46,919 nucleotides of DNA from positions 1 to 46,919 of the forward strand of contig JADNRV010000354.1 in assembly GCA_015499995.1 (NCBI GenBank), given 5' to 3'. Source of the DNA: Flammula alnicola (Eukaryota > Basidiomycota > Agaricomycetes > Agaricales > Strophariaceae). A program made the translations under genes and the position numbers. The notes under the pieces were generated by a model. The model saw only the letters and a program-made list of their open reading frames with translations, was not told the DNA's origin and did not search any database. Below are positions 10,925-21,591 of the stretch, one piece after another; the stretch's first letter is position 1, and every line of letters begins with the position of its first letter.

Positions 10925-11190
10925 ACGCAAGTTGAACAAGAATTATATTTGGTGATGATTGACAAGGAGACGTAACCATTCAAACCAAACAAACAATGGG
11001 ACAAAACTCGAATTCAAGTTGAATGGGTACAAACTTTTATTTGGTGGTGATTGATAGGAAGACGTAACCATGCAAACCAAACAAACAATGGGACAAAACT
11101 CGAAATCAAGTTGAATGGGTACAAACTTTTATTTGGTGGTGATTGACAGGAAGACGTAACCATCCAAACCAAACAAACAATGGGACAAAA
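10925..11190. repeat. Tandem repeat, ~92-bp unit, almost three copies
   Basis: Copies begin near 10931, 11018 and 11110, each with TTGAA..., a TTTGGTGRTGATTG segment, GACGTAACCAT and CAAACCAAACAAACAATGGG. Spacing is 87 and 92 bp. The later two units are nearly identical and the first is more diverged. The block lies between the orphan zinc-finger exon and the MULE remnant and may be the subterminal repeat region of that element. Confidence 0.85.
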
Positions 11191-11302
11191 GTCCTTCCTT
11201 ATATAGTGAATTTAGACCGGGAGAAGCCTCTCTGCTACGCAGCAAGGCGACATACAGAAAAGGAAACCGTTAAAAGACTTTCTTGAACATCCTCGAGCAC
11301 CG

Positions 11303-12502
11303 TTGGACTGGAACGGCTATTTAAGCACTATATGTCTGGCTCTGCTTCGAAAACTTGTCAACCCCTTTGCACTCCATACATGTTTCCAGCAGATTGAAGC
11401 AAGTCTCGCATATACCACCAGTAGAGTGGAACTGCCTGCAGGTGTTAAAACATGGGTGAAGAAGATACAGCATGAAATCCATCTCAACACAAGTGGCACA
11501 ATCCAGACTGAGGACGCAATTCGTGTTGACAAAGAAATAGGCTTTGAGTGGGATGCAGGAGAGCAACGAGTAAGTCTGCTCACCTAATTCTACGGTATAA
11601 TACTGATAACCTTGAAAAGGATGATCATTGACTTCAGTAACGACAGAGTCTATATTTCGACCAAATGGCTTCTGAGAATAAATGGCCGTGGACTTCGTGT
11701 GGAGCAGCTCCTCCTGGTCAAACGCATCGGAACTGCAGCGGAGCATTATGTGGCCCTCCTTGAAGACAATCAATATGTGTGCGATTGCGGTATGGGCACC
11801 AGTCTCGGATTACCCTGTCATCACTTCTTTCAGGTCCCCTCAAAAACACCTTCACTTCATTTCGACATTGGCCATGTTCGGGCTAGGTATGCATTATCTT
11901 AATTGGGGTAATAAATCTGCCTACAACAATCAGGTGGTACATACCAAATCCCTCCCTCAACATCACATCAATCGCTCCTGTATCCCTTGAACACCGTGGA
12001 AATCAGGCTATGCAAGCTACCAACCGGACTCGCTTAGATATCATCGAACCAGCGGCCCCTACAACATCACATCTGACAGACCACGAGGAACAGATACACT
12101 GAATGCACGTATCGTGTTTCACAAAGCCCAAGGCGCCCTCCATCCCCTTGTTGCAGCAGTAAAGAGCTGGATGATTTGATTGAACACTTGGATAACCTCA
12201 GGTGAGCTTTCTGGACCCTGCTATCAGTAATATGCTAAATAATTTGCTCTAGACGTACCAAGAACCAAGAAGCTATGCAAGAGAAGATCCATGACGCCGC
12301 AATATCGGGTCCAAAAGGGCGACCACGAGAACAACACCTGACTGGGCATCTTGAAGGGCCATTACGAGGAAATGGGGGCAAGAAAGGTGTGGCAGAACGG
12401 CAGTGCGGGATTTGTCGCAAAAGTGGACACAATCGAAGTACTTGCCCAGACAACCACCAGCGGTGCGGTAAAAGGACGTGCGTAACGTTGGCATTCACTT
12501 AA
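11303..12502 (+). pseudogene. MULE-type transposase remnant with SWIM and CCHC zinc fingers
   Basis: Only the C-terminal part of a Mutator-like transposase is present. Segments in order: a helical region ending WDAGEQR; a SWIM finger CDCGMGTSLGLPCHHF (CxC...CxH); after an in-frame intron, WYIPNPSLNITSIAP; and after another intron, a basic linker GPKGRPREQHL and a zinc knuckle CGICRKSGHNRSTCP (C-x2-C-x4-H-x4-C). SWIM plus CCHC at the C-terminus is the usual order in fungal MULEs. No DDE catalytic domain was found upstream, the junction near 11570/11620 does not keep frame, and TGA codons occur before the knuckle exon. This is a dead 3' fragment. Confidence 0.7.
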
Positions 12503-12980
12503 ATATTATGTAATAATAAATTCTATTCTCGGAATCAGCCTTCCGCAAGGGGTTCGTGAGGGGTTCTATGGTCCATGGATGACCGATAAATGCGCGGCGA
12601 CTCGGTCAAGAACCCTAGTCAGAAATCTGACATTCCAAATCGCGCGCTCGGTGCAGATGCGACCCAAAGCTTTTCATCCCCAGGTAGATGGAAGCCTTCT
12701 TCGCACCAAATTCTAACATGATGGATGTGATGGGCGGTTGATGAGAAACCAAGACTGCGGCGTTCATATACTAGTACATTCTTCCTTGAAGAATCATTCT
12801 TTGGAAGCCCAGTCCATTACACACTTTCCAGGATTATTATCTCTAGTGATCGAGTGCACGCTTTTAACTTTATCAGATTTCACAGATTTATTCAAAACCT
12901 CGAGGTTCCGGGGAGAGTATATTTCTGACCATCACTCATACTTGCCCTTCTCCTCATCCGAAAGGCTTTCAGACCTCGTC
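12503..12980. other. Intergenic
   Basis: Sequence between the MULE remnant and the hydrolase gene. The reading frame before the chosen hydrolase ATG is open but lacks family resemblance and is treated as leader. No terminal inverted repeat for the MULE was spotted. Confidence 0.4.
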
Positions 12981-14328
12981 ATGGCAATGACCCCAAACAT
13001 GAGCGTTGACCATTTTGTATTGGACACTGGCTCCGCAGGAGTTACCTTCAAGGCAACAATGAATCGATATCGGCCACGCGCGATTGAACGCCATCCCCGC
13101 GACCCCGGCTACATTCTTCTCCTCGCCCACGGAACTGGTTTTCGTCCGTCTTTGCTTCCATTTTCTACAGCAATAACTAACTATGAAGCTAGACAAGGAG
13201 CAGTGGGAACCCACAATCGAACATCTTTTTGAAATCGACAAGGAGAACCAGAACGCCGCCAAAATCCTGGAGGCTTGGGCCATTGATTGTCAAACTCATG
13301 GGGAGGCCGCTCCCTTGAACGACAAAGTTCTGTCAATAATGCCACAAGTTTTAAGTACGGATATTGCCATTATTTTCCATCACGGCTTGGTATTAAATAT
13401 TAACAGCAATCCACGACTACGCGGACGCCTTCGGCAGGCTTTATAAATCTGGCCTACTCGGAGAACTCGAGAAGGGCGTTCAGAAAGTGGTTCTCATTGG
13501 CCATTCTGTCGGTGCAATTGCAGTGTAAGCACTCACTTCATTTGGTTTTCTCATATTGACCACGTTCAATTAGTATATTTGCAACTTCGATTTTCGGTCC
13601 ACCAAGTGCAGTACCGTTCGATATGGTCATTCTCGTTGACCCTCCTCTTTTTACACCGCCAATGGCAGATCAGATGACAGATATGTTTCGCTTTGTAGAG
13701 CAGACGACGCCTCATCGACGATCGATTTGGGAAAGCAGAAACGCAGCTCACGAGTGGCTGAAATCTCGCATTCCGTGGAAATTCTGGGACCCTCGCGTTC
13801 TCAAATTGTACACTGTACGTTAACGATTTACCATTAATCCCAGTCTATCTGATTTATTGACCAGGAACACGGTCTACGTGATTTACCTACTCCCTTTCAC
13901 CCTGACAAAAATGGTGTGGTTCTGAGCTGTAATCCCGTTGACGAGGCCGCGGCGTTCGCTGGAACTCCAGATGCTTTCAAAGCGATCGAACACCTTAACA
14001 AGATATGCACCGTTATTCCATTTCATCTGGTGTTTGGCGCGCGAAAGGATATGTTGTAAGTACTCACTAAATTCAATACATGCGATCTCAAAATTCCCGT
14101 AGTACTGAAGAGGTTCATGGTTCCATTCATGATGCTTCGGTTGGAAGGATCATTGCATCGGTCACAAGAGTCGAAGGGGCAGGGCACTTGGTAGGCATTC
14201 CTTTGAATTTGCTTCATTACTCCACATAACATATTCTTCAGGTAGTCCAAGAGAGACCTGAGAGATTGGCTAATACGTTATATGCGATTCTCAGGACCAG
14301 CATCAGATCTGAGACACCCAAGTTGTAA
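12981..14328 (+). CDS. Alpha/beta-hydrolase-fold protein
   Basis: Seven exons (12981-13143, 13193-13354, 13407-13524, 13574-13814, 13865-14055, 14103-14190, 14242-14328) join in frame to 349 aa. Fold landmarks: LLLAHGTGF (oxyanion-hole HG motif, ~residue 50), the nucleophile elbow LIGHSVGAIAV (Ser ~145), the strand MVILVDPP, a late acidic region around VFGARKD and the catalytic His in EGAGHL near residue 318. These fit an AB_hydrolase_1 enzyme, an esterase- or lyase-like hydrolase family that in fungi includes peroxisomal and toxin-pathway members. The substrate cannot be told. The C-terminus (TPKL) is not a clear peroxisomal signal. The start is the first of three in-frame Met codons near the conserved DHFVLDTG. 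Confidence 0.85.
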
Positions 14329-14588
14329 CATGTGGATCAAATACAATACCGTTAATTCGTGCTCTTATGTCTATCTTGATAGCCCTCTCCAAGCCAGTGA
14401 TATTCGTAGGCCTCAGCAGTTTCGTTTACACATGGATAGATGGATGAATGAGTATAACCGCCGTGGTCCCTATCTGATAACTGCTGTCTTGAAATGCCAG
14501 GAAGTCTGAGGAATACCTGTAAACAGTCCGGCATTCGATTGATTGTCATGAGTATACTAGATACACCGTGGGGGGGAATTTCTGAATC

Positions 14589-16566
14589 TCAATAATCGGA
14601 GGCATTTATGGCTATACTCTTATGTATTTCAATCCCATTCGAATGGTTCGTGCCCCTGCTGTAGCCATCCATGCCCAACTCCCCAAAAATTTGGGACTAA
14701 GAGAAAAATGTTGGTCGCAAGTGAGCAAAAGAGGGCTGAATCTCACCTTTGTTTCGACAGCCCCTGCAGAACCTCTTGGCATAGTTAAGGATCCATTAGC
14801 GGCCGTGAAGGCGCTCGACGACCCTGATAGTTCCACTGCAGTCGGCAGCATCGATTTAATGGTCGACCGGCGTGAGTTTAGACTAAGTGAAAGGCAGATT
14901 TCAATATTTTGAAAAGTAAGAAAAGATACCATCACCCATACGTTGCTAACATGGAATTACTATACACTGGAATTCATGCTTGGTTAAGTACGAGACATGA
15001 TAAATCAGAGGGCTGCATACGTACAATTTCCAACGACTTCGAGTATGGCCAGAAAGATTAAGGCGTTGCGTTGTGTGGTTGCCTTGAAATTATTGTCAAG
15101 ACCTATTCGACAGCAAGGGAGAAATGGGAGTTACGGAAATAAGAATTACAATATCGAACACACTGCGAAGCGGAAAGGAGCAGAGACATCAGCAGTAAGC
15201 TTCTTCCAAAATAGTTCGTTGCTCACTGACCTGGTTAACAGACCGTTATTGATGGAAAAAATAATCAATTTGTTAATCAAAGTGTCTGTGCTGTCGAATA
15301 GGTCAATCTTTCGTCGACTCGTCCCGAAAATTAAATTGAATACCTTCGAACCCCAGAGCGGCTGGTATGGAGATAATACGACAGAGAGGCCGCAATGAAG
15401 GCATCGGTTACCACTGACATACCGAGTGCTGCGTCGATCAAGGGGGCCTATATCAAGTAAATATGGTGGCTGAAGCGGACATGAGCAATTCAAACCTGAT
15501 GTTGCTCGAAATCCTGGAAAAAGGGACGCTCAAACCTGAGAGAGTGTGAGACTTCGTTCAAAATTGATAGGAATAGACTCTTACGATGTTACAGAGAAAG
15601 CTGTTATAGTAATTGGATTTCATGACGATGGATGACATGCAGTTCATCTAGGACATACCTATGCCGACTCCTGAGACGATTATATCCGTGGTCAATATTA
15701 TTGCGACTTGTGATAATGTCAAATCCTACCAAATCTAGCCAATGCAAGAATGACCTGACAAAAATGTTCAGTGAGCGACAAACAGGCGGAGTGCATGGAC
15801 TGACTACGAAAGCGGTGACGCCAATATTCTTCCGGCTCACTGATAGAATAGTTATGAGGCACTTGATTCTTGAGGGTATCATAAAGAATGTCGCACCGGC
15901 ATAGATCCTCCACGCATAAAACAGCTGAACAACCACAACGATTACACTCTGCAAGAGAAAGACATCAGCTTACGTCCTTGGGCGATAACCTTGAATATAC
16001 CGACGGTAACTGTGAGTGAGGCCTGTCAAAATTTCTAGATAAATATATATATACTTGGTAAGGCCACGAGCATGGGACTCACCGTTGCAGTCCTGAGATA
16101 AGCCGAGTCAGTAGGGCATCTCCAACAGAAACGAATCTGCCATGACATACCATATTACTTTCATTAATTCTTGTGGTTCACCGAAACTAAGAATCACATA
16201 GTGGTAGATCGCATGGATACAAAACACTATGTGGAGGGTTTCGGCCACCCTAACATAATTGTAAACGCGAGTGTTCTTATAAGGGAGAATCCACGACTTA
16301 CAGGATGATGGGGACCTGGATGACAGAATTTTTCGTTTAATCGCGACCTTGGAAGAACAAGGAGGATGGAAGCCCACCACAGCTTGAACGAGAATGCCGT
16401 CAGAGTAGTTTTGGAAGTAGTACCATGTCTGGGTGACGGTCACGCCAAACAACCTACTCTGTGATTAATAAATGCAGTATAAAAAACCGACGGATGTTTA
16501 CATAGCAGATACTACCGTGCCAATAAGAAATGCCCCGAAGGTGTTGTTCAAGTCGAAAATAGCCAT
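14589..16566 (-). CDS. DUF6534-family multi-pass membrane protein
   Basis: A multi-exon gene starting MAIFDLNNTFGAFLIG (exon 16516-16566) and ending at the TGA at 14589-14591. Segments recognised in order: GVTVTQTWYYFQNYSD; AETLHIVFCIHAIYHYV; IVVVVQLFYAWRIYA; VVTDAFIAASLSYYL; LINKLIIFSINNGLLT; and a C-terminal LNSRR segment with a Ser/Thr-rich tail. This order of TM motifs is typical of the DUF6534 family, which is expanded in mushroom-forming fungi. Members are predicted 7-TM proteins of unknown role. The conserved segments span about eight exons; some middle junctions were not resolved base by base, and one or two could carry lesions, so intactness is not proven. Confidence 0.75.
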
Positions 16567-17293
16567 AGCAAGAACGGAGGTCAGGGAAGAAATTGAGAGC
16601 CTTTTACAGCCTTCCTGTGCACTCAGGGTCGTTAAATAACCTGGTTTCAATCCGAGTTTGCATTAAGTGATTGAGTTTTGAGTGACGCTGATCGCACATT
16701 AGCCAAGCGCCGTCAAACCCGCCTTGTAGATAACTGATGGGCTGCACATGCCTTGTAGGCGTTCTGTGATCCCATACCAGGATTAATTTACAGGCCCGGA
16801 GAGTTACAGGGGTCCTTCGCATTCCTAGGAAGTCGACGTGGGAGGAAAATCTATTAATGACATTAACTTCGGTAAATAAGTAGGTAAAGAATCCGACCTT
16901 CATGAACTTAAATGTGCGTTAAGACGCACTTTATAATATTTATGGAACTCGTATGCGCATGCCACCTGCTCGTCGATAACGTCTACTTACGTGATTTTCA
17001 TCACCCCGTCCTCGTGCGAGAGAGTCTCACCTGGCAAGCTGCCATCTCTTCTTGATCATCATGATCGTGCGGACGAGGACTAGAAACCTAGGACAAGTCT
17101 AAATGAATCAGCAGGTTATTCGTCGTGATAAGTTAAGTCAACGCGTGATGTCTGTTACGCGGGTCCAGGGCAAGAGGCGCAAAGAACTTGAAAGAAGTAT
17201 CTTAGAATTCTAATATACTTCACTTCTTTCCCTTTATCGCATGCCAATTAGATTGAACTTTCTTTCCCTCTTGGATTTATTGAAATCTGCTCG
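16567..17293. other. Intergenic
   Basis: Upstream region of the DUF6534 gene. No coding frame, RNA gene or repeat was recognised before the dispersed repeat at 17294. Confidence 0.4.
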
Positions 17294-17392
17294 CAGAATA
17301 ATCAGAATGAATGTTAACGTCCCAAAAAAAACCGTGTTGTGGGAACGCGGCAAGAAGACAGAATCACACCTACTAGTACTAGTACTACAGTG
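17294..17392. repeat. Dispersed direct repeat, copy 1
   Basis: It shares CAGAATAATCAGAATG, ATGTTAACGTCCCAAAAAAA, GCAAGAAGACAGAATCACAC and CTACAGTG with copy 2 at 18599-18692, in the same orientation and about 85-90% alike by eye. This copy carries a short CTAGTACTAGTAC expansion near its right end. It lies just beyond the break point of the truncated protease gene. Confidence 0.85.
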
Positions 17393-17414
17393 CATCAGGA
17401 AGATCACATGTGTC

Positions 17415-17923
17415 TCAGTGTCTGGCAAGTCTGGCACTCGCGAGCATAATACTTGGAGTGGCACCAGTACGAATTCTGGCGCCATAATCTTGTTCAGTGC
17501 CAGAAACCTTTTTGCAGGAATCCATCTCGCAGTTAGATGAAACGAGCCATAAATCCGACGAAGCAGTATCCAAAACGACGCGGAAGTTGAGTCCTCCTGC
17601 CTCGATGATAGTGTAGTACGACCTATTCAGAATCACAATTCGCAATGTGGAAAAGGAAGAAGAGAACAAAAGACACACTCCCGCTCCGATGAGAGCGACA
17701 CCGTGCTCAACCCCGCTCCAAAGGTGGTATTATCTGCAGGCGACCGTGCTTGTGGGGTCTGAATCGGAACGTTGAGAGGATCTGAGCGGGTTCGAGCGAG
17801 CAGACGAGCACCGTCCGAGGTACCCTCTGCCGCTGCGCCAGCAGCATGGAGCAAAAAGACGAGAACGAACCAAAGACGAGGAATATAGGGAACTAGGCAC
17901 AGCGGACCGAACGAGGAGCGCAT
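17415..17923 (-). pseudogene. Truncated secreted aspartic protease (pepsin A1 family)
   Basis: Exon 1 (17679-17923) starts with a signal peptide (MRSSFGPLC..., hydrophobic LWFVLVFLLHAAGAAA) and a propeptide-like stretch. Exon 2 begins at 17622 with SYYTIIEAGGLNFRVVL followed by the first catalytic motif DTASSDLWLVSSNC. A splice acceptor restores the frame. After CKKV the similarity stops and the frame closes about 85 codons into exon 2. The flap, the second DTG/DSG motif and the C-terminal lobe are absent. Family members have roughly 400-450 residues, so only the N-terminal quarter remains and no activity is expected. The truncation borders the dispersed repeat at 17294-17392. Confidence 0.75.
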
Positions 17924-19137
17924 GGCATGTAGTTGGATAGCTTGCTCTCTTGTCTTGCGGGTAGTTTCCTACAATCCCGAAGACATTAATGGTGTGGTTT
18001 GGTTGCTCAAGCTCCTTGTTGACGGAACACTCGGTGAGAAAATTGGCTCCGGATGAGTGGTTACGAGACGAAAATATGCAAAGAATGACAAAGCCTAGAC
18101 GGTGGACGAAGAGAGAAAGCGGAAATAATACGGGAGCCAACGATTGTGGACGGTTACAGCGAAATGGCCATAGCTGCCCGTCTCATCTCATAAGTACTTT
18201 GCTAATTTAGCAAGTGCGCACACCGTACCAGATTGCCAACTAACTGATGTGGCCAGCATCAGGCAGAGGGAAAGCAGGTAGAGGGGTGTGAAGAGGAACG
18301 ACGTCAAGAGCAAGAGACAAGTTTGGCGAAACTGACGTGTCCAAATCTTACTACTTTGACTTTCCATCACGTGATGCAGCAACACAGCCGCTCTCCGCTG
18401 ACAGTGATAGTCTCGTCTGGCGAATTTGCAATTTCTGGCACGCATCGAACTCAGGAGTCAGAGGAGATTGCCAGGCCGACCAGTGATGCCAGACACGCCA
18501 GCTGCCAGGCGGATGTGATGAAATCGTCCTGTGTCTTCCATTTTGTTGATTACGCCGGGTTTGACTTCCTTGCATAATGCCAACGTACTTAGAGACAACA
18601 GAATAATCAGAATGAATGTTAACGTCCCAAAAAAACCCCCTGTTGCGGGAACGTGGCAAGAAGACAGAATCACACCTACACTGGCTACAGTGGGCAGAAA
18701 CATAAAGTTTAAACTGTTGGCCGTCTAAAGTTAAAATTAGAATGGATGTTGCAAAGCCCGTCGCTTCGGCCGTCCTGCTGGCTAACAGCCATCCAACGGC
18801 CATCTGGAGCCTGCCTTTGATGGGAATCATGGGATCGAGGTAAGTAAGTAGATGAATCGTGTCCCTTTACATAAAGGGGCGAGGTGTGTCTGGCCAGTCA
18901 AGGCAGTGTGAGTGCGCCAATGGAACCAATTGGCTATTTTCCATTTTGAAAAGTTCTGATGAGGGCTGTCAAGTGTCGTTCGAATATTGTTAGCTATGGT
19001 AATGGAATATGTATATCAACTAATCAAATATTATAACTAGTGCAAGAAAATGTAACCCTGGGAAATTAGACTGGTGTCTGAGGTCCAACCGTCGGATCGG
19101 CAATGATATCTCTCTGCGGTTTAGGAGCATGACGGTC
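17924..19137. other. Intergenic, contains second copy of dispersed repeat
   Basis: Former upstream region of the protease remnant plus unassigned sequence. Apart from the repeat copy at 18599-18692, only short frames without family resemblance occur. Confidence 0.4.
18599..18692. repeat. Dispersed direct repeat, copy 2
   Basis: Second copy of the ~95-bp repeat at 17294, same orientation, 1.3 kb away. It lacks the CTAGTAC expansion of copy 1. No terminal inverted repeats or target duplication were obvious. Confidence 0.85.
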
Positions 19138-19377
19138 CTAATTTCTATAACCAATATCTTGCATCAGGTCCGTGACCCAACAGGACAGGTGGTCAACATG
19201 TTTCGTGGGCGGAGATCTGATTTCGATGAGGGTTTCTCGGACGATCTTTATACTTTCCCCAGCAAACGACAGATGAACATTTTCATCTTTCGGAGAAGAG
19301 AATAGTTTGGAGACGACGCCTCCTGAGAAAAGGTGTACCCGGCCATCTTGAGTGCCCGAATATAAACACAAACACAA
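19138..19377 (-). CDS. Small ORF of unknown function (79 aa)
   Basis: An open frame divergent to the P450 gene, starting only 77 bp from its ATG. The product is mixed polar/hydrophobic with a segment FAGESIKIVRETLIEIRSPP and no recognised domain. The lack of family resemblance and the short length make it doubtful. It could also be the last exon of a lost gene. Confidence 0.2.
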   Translation of the reverse strand: MCLCLYSGTQDGRVHLFSGGVVSKLFSSPKDENVHLSFAGESIKIVRETLIEIRSPPTKHVDHLSCWVTDLMQDIGYRN

Positions 19378-19453
19378 TCTGCGTTGGAACTTGGGCTCCT
19401 TACTTAAAGGTTATCTCAGCCTGAGTTATGTGTAATCCAGCAGACTATCAGAT

Positions 19454-21591
19454 ATGTTACTCTCCGTGCTTTTGCTCGCGCTAGTGATATGGCTGTCCTG
19501 GAGATCTCTTTCCACTTCTCGCAATACCCCTCCTGGGCCTAAGCGACTGCCTATTCTTGGCAACTTCTTTCAAGTACCGACCAAACATCCATTCGTTCGC
19601 TTTTTCGAATGGAAAAAAATTCACGGTAAGTACTCTAAAATATTTATCTTGGCCTACTAACTTGAAAATTTTAGGCGATGTCATATACTTGCAAATCTTC
19701 GGACGAAATCTCCTCGTCCTCAACTCAAAGGAAGCAGCTGTTGACCTCTTTGAGAAGCGATCCGCCATCTACTCTGAACGACCGTATCGAGCCATGGCCC
19801 ACTTGTATGGTTCCATTCCAGGTTTGTCATACCCAGATTGTTATTGACCTAATGGAATAGATGTGGTTTCGGTAGCGGCTTAGTTTTCCAAAATTACAGC
19901 GATGTCACCCGAAATGCGAGGAAGCTAATCCACGGAGAAATGGGCCAACAGGCTGTTAATAAACATCAACTCCTCCTAGAACAGGAAGTGCGGGTCTTTG
20001 TGCACCACATATCCACTGATTCCAGTGATATTCATGAAGCTGCCAAACGGTATTTGTAAGCTTCGTGGGGCTAACACGGCTTTATTCATTTTTCTTCTTC
20101 TAGACTGGCCGCAGCTATCATCTTAAAGGTCTCATATGGTCACGTCGCACGTCGAAATGACCCTTTAATCGACCTCTCGTCTGAGGTCCTGGGCTATCTG
20201 GATAAAGTCGGTACTCCAAATCGATATCTGGTTGACGCCTTGCCTATTCGTAAGCCTTCCAATGACTCAATTAAGAAATTATGGTAATAACATTGCGACC
20301 TGTAGTTCGTCATATTCCTGAATGGTTCCCAGGCGCCCAATTCCAGCGTGAAGCAAGGAATTGTCGCGGCCTTTTCACGAAGATGAGCACAGCTCCATTC
20401 CATGCAACACTTCAACAAGTGGTGAGCATCGGGTCAATTGGCACTTCTGTTGTAGACTGAGAAGGCGCTTCAGAAAGAAGGCATTGCTCTCCCGTCACTG
20501 GTTGCAACAAATGTCGAGAAACACGCCGACACTGAAGATCTCACAGAGGAGGCGTTAAAGCCTATAATGATGGCTGCTACTGGTTTATTCTCAGGTAATT
20601 GCCACTTTGCATAAGCGACCAATTTGGCCTTCTTTAAATGAACTTCATCTCGCAGGGGGATCCCTTACAGTAAGGCATATCTCGGGCAGCGTCATTTTTG
20701 CTAATGTTTAATAGACTGTTGCTGCCATAATGTCCTTCTTCTTGGCCATGGTCTTGCATCCACGTGTCCAGAGAAGAGCCCAAGAGGAGTTGGATACCGT
20801 CCTTGGAGGAGTGCGTCTTCCGAAACTGTCGGACAGAGCTTCACTTCCGTATTTGGAGTGTATTATTAAAGAGCTGCTTCGTTGGAGGCCCGGGGCCCCA
20901 CTTGGTGAGCCAATTCAATATTCTTTGTCCTTGCAGGACATTTCATGCCATAATCCTCCAGCTGCACATACCTCCTTGGTTGATGACGTATACCGCGGTT
21001 GGAAGATCCCAGCCGGGACTGTAATTATGGCGAATGCTTGGTAGGCTTCCTTTATTGCAAACCACTCCGTCAAAAAGTGCTCAGGAAATTTACAGGGCAT
21101 TTACTCGCGATGAAGGTTCAGCTACCATTGGCTTCATCATGATGCATACTGATAATGAGATAGATATATACCCGGATGCAGACGAATTCATTCCAGAGCG
21201 GTTTATGAGAGGCGAAGTAGAAGATCCTCGGAATTTGGTATTTGGGTTTGGGAGAAGGTGATTCGTTTTCTATGAAATTTTTTTGGGCCCTCATTGTTCT
21301 AGACGCTGCCCTGGTATGCACTTTATCGATAACCTTCTCTGGATCTTGGCGGCAACGACACTCTGCACTGCCGATATAGTTCCCGCTCTGAATAGTCGAG
21401 GTCAACCATCTCTTCCGACAACGGATTTCACTTCCGGGCTTGTCCCGTAAGTCCCCCCACATTACCCCACATCCCATGCTCACATCATCTCCGTTCTCTG
21501 AAGACAACCTCTTCCATTCGAGTGTCGTATTGTACCTCGTTCTGCTCAAGCCGCGGAGCTTGTGTCTGATGCAATTGCCCATGAAGCTTGA
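19454..21591 (+). CDS. Cytochrome P450 monooxygenase
   Basis: A gene of about 13 exons. An N-terminal membrane anchor (LLSVLLLALVIWLSW) is followed by the Pro-rich hinge PPGPKRLPILGN, the C-helix region, the I-helix SGGSLTTVAAI, the ExxR motif KELLRWRP, the PERF motif FIPERFM and the heme-binding loop FGFGRRRCPG with its Cys ligand. Short introns were checked, e.g. 21117-21164, which restores RDEDIYPDADEF. The stop is at 21589-21591. P450s of this type oxidise small hydrophobic molecules at the ER, with a reductase partner encoded elsewhere. The I-helix lacks the usual acid before the Thr (GGSLTT instead of AG-x-D/E-T). One exon junction near 19812-19860 and a very short intron near 20425-20456 were not settled, so intactness is probable but not proven. 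Confidence 0.85.

Noticed and set aside
10925..11190. Possible CRISPR-like array
   Set aside because: The copies are contiguous long tandem units without unique spacers, and the genome is eukaryotic.
11612..11902. Intact MULE transposase gene
   Set aside because: The upstream exon joins out of frame, in-frame stops follow, and no catalytic DDE domain was seen.
12738..12980. Upstream extension of the hydrolase N-terminus
   Set aside because: The frame is open, but conserved sequence begins after the Met at 12981 and the extension has no signal or domain.
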